Positions 60,385 through 64,000 of a DNA stretch of 64,000 nt are shown piece by piece. This stretch comes from Cognatilysobacter claricitrinus (lineage in GTDB: Bacteria; Pseudomonadota; Gammaproteobacteria; Xanthomonadales; Xanthomonadaceae): NCBI RefSeq assembly GCF_045866565.1, contig NZ_BAAFZV010000002.1, forward strand, positions 1,302,001 to 1,366,000, in the 5' to 3' direction. Under the pieces are notes generated by a model. That model did no database searches and was not told the DNA's origin. It was given only the letters and a program-made list of their open reading frames with translations. Numbering within the stretch: the stretch's first letter is position 1; every line of letters starts with the position of its first letter. Position numbers and translations under genes: made by a program.

Positions 60385-60510
60385 ATGCACGTTTCGAATC
60401 GCAGCCCGGCGCGCCGGCGCTTGCGCTATGCCCGCATCGCCGTTCGCATTCTGCTGCTCGCAGCATTGACGGCCGCCCTGTCGATGGCGGCGTCGCGCGG
60501 CTCGCATTGA
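60385..60510 (+). CDS. Possible 41-residue basic membrane peptide
   Basis: An ATG frame of 42 codons encodes a very basic N-terminal half (HVSNRSPARRRLRYARIAVR) and a hydrophobic stretch (ILLLAALTAALSMAA). It lies 30 bases after the second yceI stop and converges on the glutaredoxin gene with 10 bases between stops. It looks like a single-helix small protein, but I have no family match. A chance frame is quite possible. An in-frame ATG at 60376 is an alternative start. Confidence 0.3.
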   Translation: MHVSNRSPARRRLRYARIAVRILLLAALTAALSMAASRGSH

Positions 60511-60520
60511 GCCGGATCGA

Positions 60521-60751
60521 TCAGCTGCTGGCCAGCGCTCGCACGCGTTCCACGTCGAACGGCCAGTCGAGCTCGACGCCGCCGGTGGCATCGCGCAGCA
60601 CCGGCACGCGAACGCCGTACGTTGCTTCCAGTGCATCGTCGTCGTCGATGAAGACGCTTTCGAAGTCCGGCAGGCGCGCGGCGGCGAGCACCTCCAGGGC
60701 GAGGTCGCACAGGTGGCAGTCGTCGCGCTGGAAAAGGATGAACCGGCTCAT
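60521..60751 (-). CDS. Glutaredoxin-like thioredoxin-fold protein
   Basis: A 76-residue thioredoxin-fold domain. The redox motif is CHLC in FILFQRDDCHLCDLALEVL, followed by the cis-proline region YGVRVPVLRDATGGVELDWPFD. It matches the DUF836/glutaredoxin-like family of small disulfide oxidoreductases. It is likely cytoplasmic and uses the CxxC pair for disulfide exchange; partners are unknown. It is divergent from sdaA across 85 bases. Confidence 0.88.
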   Translation of the reverse strand: MSRFILFQRDDCHLCDLALEVLAAARLPDFESVFIDDDDALEATYGVRVPVLRDATGGVELDWPFDVERVRALASS

Positions 60752-60836
60752 GGGGATGCGCTGCAGTACGGGAAAGCGGCGGGCGGTACGGACGTAGAAT
60801 AGCCGCCTCCCCTTCCTGCACTGCGCTGGAGCCACG

Positions 60837-62219
60837 GTGGCCGTCAGCACCTTCGACCTGTTCAAGATCGGCATCGGACCGAGTTCGTCGCATACCGTCG
60901 GGCCGATGCGCGCTGCCGCGCGCTTCGTCGAACGCTGGCTGGTGGAGAACGGCGAGCTGCAGCGAACCGCACGCGTTCGCGCGGAAGTGTTCGGTTCGCT
61001 TGCGCTCACCGGCCGCGGTCACGGCACCGACAAGGCCGTTCTCATGGGCCTGGAAGGCCATTGGCCGAACCAGATCGATCCGGACGTGATTCCGCCGGCG
61101 CTCGAACGCATCCGCGCGACCAAGCGAATCCGCCTGCACGGTGAGCACGAGATCGGCTTCGACGAGAAGCACGACCTCATCATGAACAAGCGCCAGAAAC
61201 TGCCGTTCCACACCAACGGCATGCGCTTCACGGCGTACGACGCGCATGGCGAAGTGATCGCCACACGCGACTACTACTCGGTGGGTGGCGGCTTCGTCGT
61301 CAACCAGGATGAAGCGGCGGAAGACCGCATCGTCGCCGACGAAACCGACCTGCCCTATCCCTTTTCGACCGGCGATGCCCTGCTCGCGCAATGCGAGGCC
61401 ACCGGCATGTCGATCGCGCAACTCATGTTCGCGAACGAGCAGGTCTGGCGTTCGCCGAGCGAGATCGAATCCGGCCTCGACGAATTGTGGGCGGCCATGC
61501 AGAGCTGCGTGGCGCGCGGCATCCGCGAGAGCGGCACGCTGCCGGGCGGCCTGCATGTCGCGCGGCGTGCGCCTGCGCTGCATGCGGAGTTGTCGGGCAA
61601 GCCCGAAGCCGCGATGCGTGATCCGCTCACCACGCTCGACTGGGTGAATCTCTACGCGCTCGCGGTGAACGAGGAGAACGCGGCGGGTGGTCGCGTCGTC
61701 ACTGCACCCACCAACGGCGCGGCCGGCATCATCCCGTCGGTGCTGCACTACTACGACCGCTTCATCCCCGGCGCGAACATCGCCGGCGTACGCACGTTCC
61801 TGCTCACCGCCGCGGCGGTCGGCATCCTCTACAAGGAAAACGCGTCGATCTCCGGCGCGGAAGTCGGCTGCCAGGGCGAGGTCGGTGTCGCATGTTCGAT
61901 GGCGGCCGCGGGCCTGACCGCCGCGATCGGCGGCACGCCCGGGCAGATCGAGAACGCGGCGGAGATCGGCATGGAGCACAACCTCGGCCTGACCTGCGAC
62001 CCGATCGGCGGCCTCGTGCAGATCCCGTGCATCGAACGCAACGCGATGGGTGCGGTGAAGGCGATCAACGCCAGCCGCATGGCCATGCGTGGCGACGGCA
62101 AGCACAAGGTGTCGCTCGACAAGGTCATCAAGACCATGCGCGACACTGGCCGCGACATGCAGGACAAGTACAAGGAAACCAGCCGTGGCGGCCTGGCGGT
62201 GAACGTCATCGAGTGCTGA
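60837..62219 (+). CDS. sdaA: L-serine ammonia-lyase (SdaA type)
   Basis: A 460-residue single-chain iron-sulfur serine dehydratase from a GTG start. SVFDLFKIGIGPSSSHTVGPM-like N-terminus (here AVSTFDLFKIGIGPSSSHTV) and ALTGRGHGTDKAVLMGLEG mark the beta domain. The alpha domain has APTNGAAGIIPSVLHYY and the cluster cysteines in EVGCQGEVGVACSMAAAG and LTCDPIGGLVQIPCIERN. It deaminates serine to pyruvate through an oxygen-labile [4Fe-4S] cluster. TAGAAT at 60795-60800 is a candidate -10. Confidence 0.97.
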   Translation: MAVSTFDLFKIGIGPSSSHTVGPMRAAARFVERWLVENGELQRTARVRAEVFGSLALTGRGHGTDKAVLMGLEGHWPNQIDPDVIPPALERIRATKRIRLHGEHEIGFDEKHDLIMNKRQKLPFHTNGMRFTAYDAHGEVIATRDYYSVGGGFVVNQDEAAEDRIVADETDLPYPFSTGDALLAQCEATGMSIAQLMFANEQVWRSPSEIESGLDELWAAMQSCVARGIRESGTLPGGLHVARRAPALHAELSGKPEAAMRDPLTTLDWVNLYALAVNEENAAGGRVVTAPTNGAAGIIPSVLHYYDRFIPGANIAGVRTFLLTAAAVGILYKENASISGAEVGCQGEVGVACSMAAAGLTAAIGGTPGQIENAAEIGMEHNLGLTCDPIGGLVQIPCIERNAMGAVKAINASRMAMRGDGKHKVSLDKVIKTMRDTGRDMQDKYKETSRGGLAVNVIEC

Positions 62220-62308
62220 AAAACGGGACGCGCGTCGCCTCAGGCGGGAGGGCGGCTGCCGATAAGACCTCTAGCGGGCTGTTCGTCCGAGGGGAAACGG
62301 CCGTACCG

Positions 62309-64000
62309 ATGCGCGTTCTCGCACTCCTTCTTCTGCTGATCGGCCTGGTGCTACCGCCGGCTGCGCGCGCGCTCGAGCCGGGCAAGGCGTTCCATCACTA
62401 CGTCCGCGACGACTGGTCGATCCAGCAGGGCCTGCCGCAGATCAGCGTGCTGGCGCTTACTCAGGACCGCATCGGCTACTTGTGGGTCGGCACGCAGTCC
62501 GGGCTCGCCCGCTTCGACGGCATCGAATTCCACAGCTATACGCCCGACAACACGCCCGGCCTGCCCGGCCCGTGGATCCGCGCGTTGCTGACCGGCCGCG
62601 ACGGCCGCGTCTGGATCGGCACGTACAAGGGCCTGTCGGTGTACGACGGGCACGGCTTCACCGCGATCCCGGGGCCGAAGGGCGAAACCGCGCTCGACAT
62701 CACCGGCCTGGCCAGCGACCCGCAGGGCGGCATCTGGGCGACGTCGATGACCGGCGTGTTCCGCGTCGCCAACGACCGGCTCGAACCCGTCGCAGGCGGG
62801 CCGCAACCCGCGCAGGCGCCGCTGCCGCGCGACGACGGCCTGTGGGTCGGCGGCCGTGGCGCGGTCTGGCATCGCCTGCCGACCGGCCGCTGGGAACGCC
62901 TCGCCCTGCCGGACAGCGCGGCCGACGCGCAGGTCAATCGCCTGATCGCATCGCAGGGCGCGCTGTGGGCGGCGACGTCGCGCGGGCTGCTTCGTCGCGT
63001 CGCCGATGGCTGGCTGGCCTACGACGAAGACGCCACGCTGGCCCGCGTCCCGGTCGACATGCTGTTCGAGGATCGCGACGCGAACCTGTGGGTCGGCGGC
63101 GATTTCGGCCTCGCCCGCCTGCGCGACGGCCACGTCGCCGAGATGATTCCGGTCGGCGCGCCCGGCGGGTTCCCCGGCCTGCGTTCGGCGTTCGAGGATC
63201 GCGAAGGCAATCTCTGGCTCGGTAGCCAGTGGGAAGGCCTGGTGCGCGTCTGGAGTTCGTGGACGCGCCGCTACAGCACAGCCGAAGGGCTGACCGATCG
63301 CATCGTCTGGTCGGTCGCCAAGGATCCCGACGGGCGTGGCCTGTGGGTGGGCGGCAACGACGGCGTCAGCCTGCTGACCGACGGCCATTTCCGGCACGTC
63401 GTCGCGCCGGCGGACCTGCCCCATCCGCACGCCTACAACCTGCTCGCCGAACACGGACGGCTGTGGATAGGAACGCGCGGCGGGCTGCGCGTGCTCGATG
63501 CCGGCGAGGCGAAACCCAAGGCGCTGCCCGCGCTCGCTGCGATCGGCGGCGCGCAGGTCAACGCGCTCGTTCGCTCGCACGACGACGCGTTGTGGATCGG
63601 CACGCCGGAAGGCCTGTTCCGCTGGAAGGACGACCAACTGCGCCGCTTCGACGAGCGCGACGGCCTCGCCGATGCGCGCGTCCGCTTCGTGCTCGACGAG
63701 GCGAGCGGATTGCTCGTCGGCACGCAGAACGGGCTCTTCATGCAGCGCGGCGACACCTTCGTGCGCGACCGCGACCCCGGCCTGCCAGCGGCGCTCGACG
63801 TCACCGCGATCCATCGCCTCGCCGATGGCCGCCTGGTCATCGGCACGCTCAACGAAACCAGCTACGTGAAGGATGGGCGTCGCTGGCACGAACTCGGCGC
63901 GCAGCAGGGCGAGCCGGCGAACGCGCCGTTCTACTTCGCCGAAGACGACGGTTACCTGTGGAGCGCCGGCCTGCGCGGCATCACCCGAGTACTCGTCACC
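62309..64000 (+). CDS. Beta-propeller sensor protein, N-terminal part (runs off the window)
   Basis: An open frame of 564 codons reaching the window edge with no stop. It has a signal peptide (RVLALLLLLIGLVLPPAARA) and then repeated two-component-regulator propeller blades: FHHYVRDDWSIQQGLPQISVLALTQDRIGYLWVGTQSGLARFDG, with later repeats such as LWIGTPEGLFRW and ANLWVGGDFGLARLRDG. Output domain (histidine kinase or GGDEF) is beyond the edge. The architecture resembles the hybrid kinase at 54943-58467, but sequence differs. The 89-base leader after sdaA includes a small CGGGC/GTCCG hairpin. Confidence 0.9.
   Translation, partial: MRVLALLLLLIGLVLPPAARALEPGKAFHHYVRDDWSIQQGLPQISVLALTQDRIGYLWVGTQSGLARFDGIEFHSYTPDNTPGLPGPWIRALLTGRDGRVWIGTYKGLSVYDGHGFTAIPGPKGETALDITGLASDPQGGIWATSMTGVFRVANDRLEPVAGGPQPAQAPLPRDDGLWVGGRGAVWHRLPTGRWERLALPDSAADAQVNRLIASQGALWAATSRGLLRRVADGWLAYDEDATLARVPVDMLFEDRDANLWVGGDFGLARLRDGHVAEMIPVGAPGGFPGLRSAFEDREGNLWLGSQWEGLVRVWSSWTRRYSTAEGLTDRIVWSVAKDPDGRGLWVGGNDGVSLLTDGHFRHVVAPADLPHPHAYNLLAEHGRLWIGTRGGLRVLDAGEAKPKALPALAAIGGAQVNALVRSHDDALWIGTPEGLFRWKDDQLRRFDERDGLADARVRFVLDEASGLLVGTQNGLFMQRGDTFVRDRDPGLPAALDVTAIHRLADGRLVIGTLNETSYVKDGRRWHELGAQQGEPANAPFYFAEDDGYLWSAGLRGITRVLVT

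Noticed and set aside
62220..62308. Possible riboswitch in the leader of the last sensor gene
   Set aside because: One short CGGGC/GTCCG hairpin is visible but no conserved riboswitch core, including no c-di-GMP type consensus.
62351..63889. 512-residue minus-strand frame opposite the last sensor gene
   Set aside because: The plus strand shows a signal peptide and regular propeller repeats; the minus frame is their shadow.

Overview
The window is GC-rich bacterial chromosome, packed with genes whose codons overwhelmingly end in G or C. Gene content and order point to a gammaproteobacterium of the Lysobacteraceae/Xanthomonadaceae, probably Lysobacter-like. The clues are the lptC-lptA-lptB-rpoN-hpf-ptsN-hprK-rapZ cluster with an EIIA(Man)/HPr/EI phosphorelay, a fused cysNC, amgK-murU, pilT-pilU, algH-ruvX-pyrB, a PiuC-type hydroxylase beside a TonB receptor, and TAGAAT/TACAAT -10 boxes very close to start codons. 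The genus assignment is inference. I see no rRNA, tRNA, CRISPR array, insertion sequence, prophage or integration scar. No gap between genes exceeds about 250 bases.

Layout. 1-1 kb: tail of a SUF iron-sulfur operon (sufS end, GNAT acetyltransferase, Rieske ferredoxin). 1-4.9 kb: a Fur-controlled siderophore cassette (TonB receptor, PiuC-like hydroxylase, PepSY membrane protein). 4.9-8.1 kb: HutD/Ves, a ComEA-like helix-hairpin-helix protein, an M20 metallopeptidase and a GlsB stress membrane protein. 8.1-19.6 kb: an almost complete assimilatory sulfate reduction and cysteine island (cysNC, cysD, cysJ, cysI, cysH, cysB, cysG, cysK). 19.7-21.4 kb: the amgK-murU peptidoglycan recycling pair. 21.4-28.1 kb: an unknown protein, hda, an AI-2E/PerM permease and a DUF2066 protein facing purM-purN and two tandem DUF3108 proteins, closed by a bidirectional terminator. 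28.1-33.1 kb: murA, ibaG and the LPS Kdo/export genes kdsD-kdsC-lptC-lptA-lptB. 33.2-39.8 kb: rpoN, hpf and the whole regulatory PTS. 39.8-42.4 kb: mgtE with a structured leader, and an HDOD protein. 42.4-44.4 kb: pyrB, ruvX, algH. 44.4-46.8 kb: the twitching ATPases pilU and pilT. 46.9-49.3 kb: yggS, a small membrane protein, proC, a DUF4426 lipoprotein. 49.3-54.8 kb: a cobalamin-binding-like protein, pdxH, a glycerate-kinase-like P-loop enzyme, a fused aroK-aroB gene, a WGR protein and hemE. 54.9-58.5 kb: a 1174-residue hybrid histidine kinase. 58.6-62.2 kb: YceI / cytochrome b561 / YceI, a glutaredoxin-like protein and sdaA. 62.3-64 kb: a second beta-propeller sensor cut by the window edge.

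How the genes work together. The cys genes take sulfate through APS, PAPS and sulfite to sulfide, make the siroheme that sulfite reductase needs, and fix sulfide into cysteine, with CysB encoded in the middle; no sulfate transporter is present. The PTS genes encode EI, HPr/NPr, EIIA(Ntr), EIIA(Man) and HPr kinase without any sugar-transporting EIIBC, so they form a regulatory phosphorelay rather than an uptake system. RapZ, MurA, AmgK/MurU and the Kdo/Lpt genes make this a stretch devoted to envelope precursors.

I did not find a clear new multi-gene defence or mobile system. The points most worth a second look are the single-chain AroK-AroB fusion, a face-to-face and probably leaderless promoter in the 17-base gap between pdxH and a kinase gene, the structured mgtE leader, and the YceI-b561-YceI sandwich.
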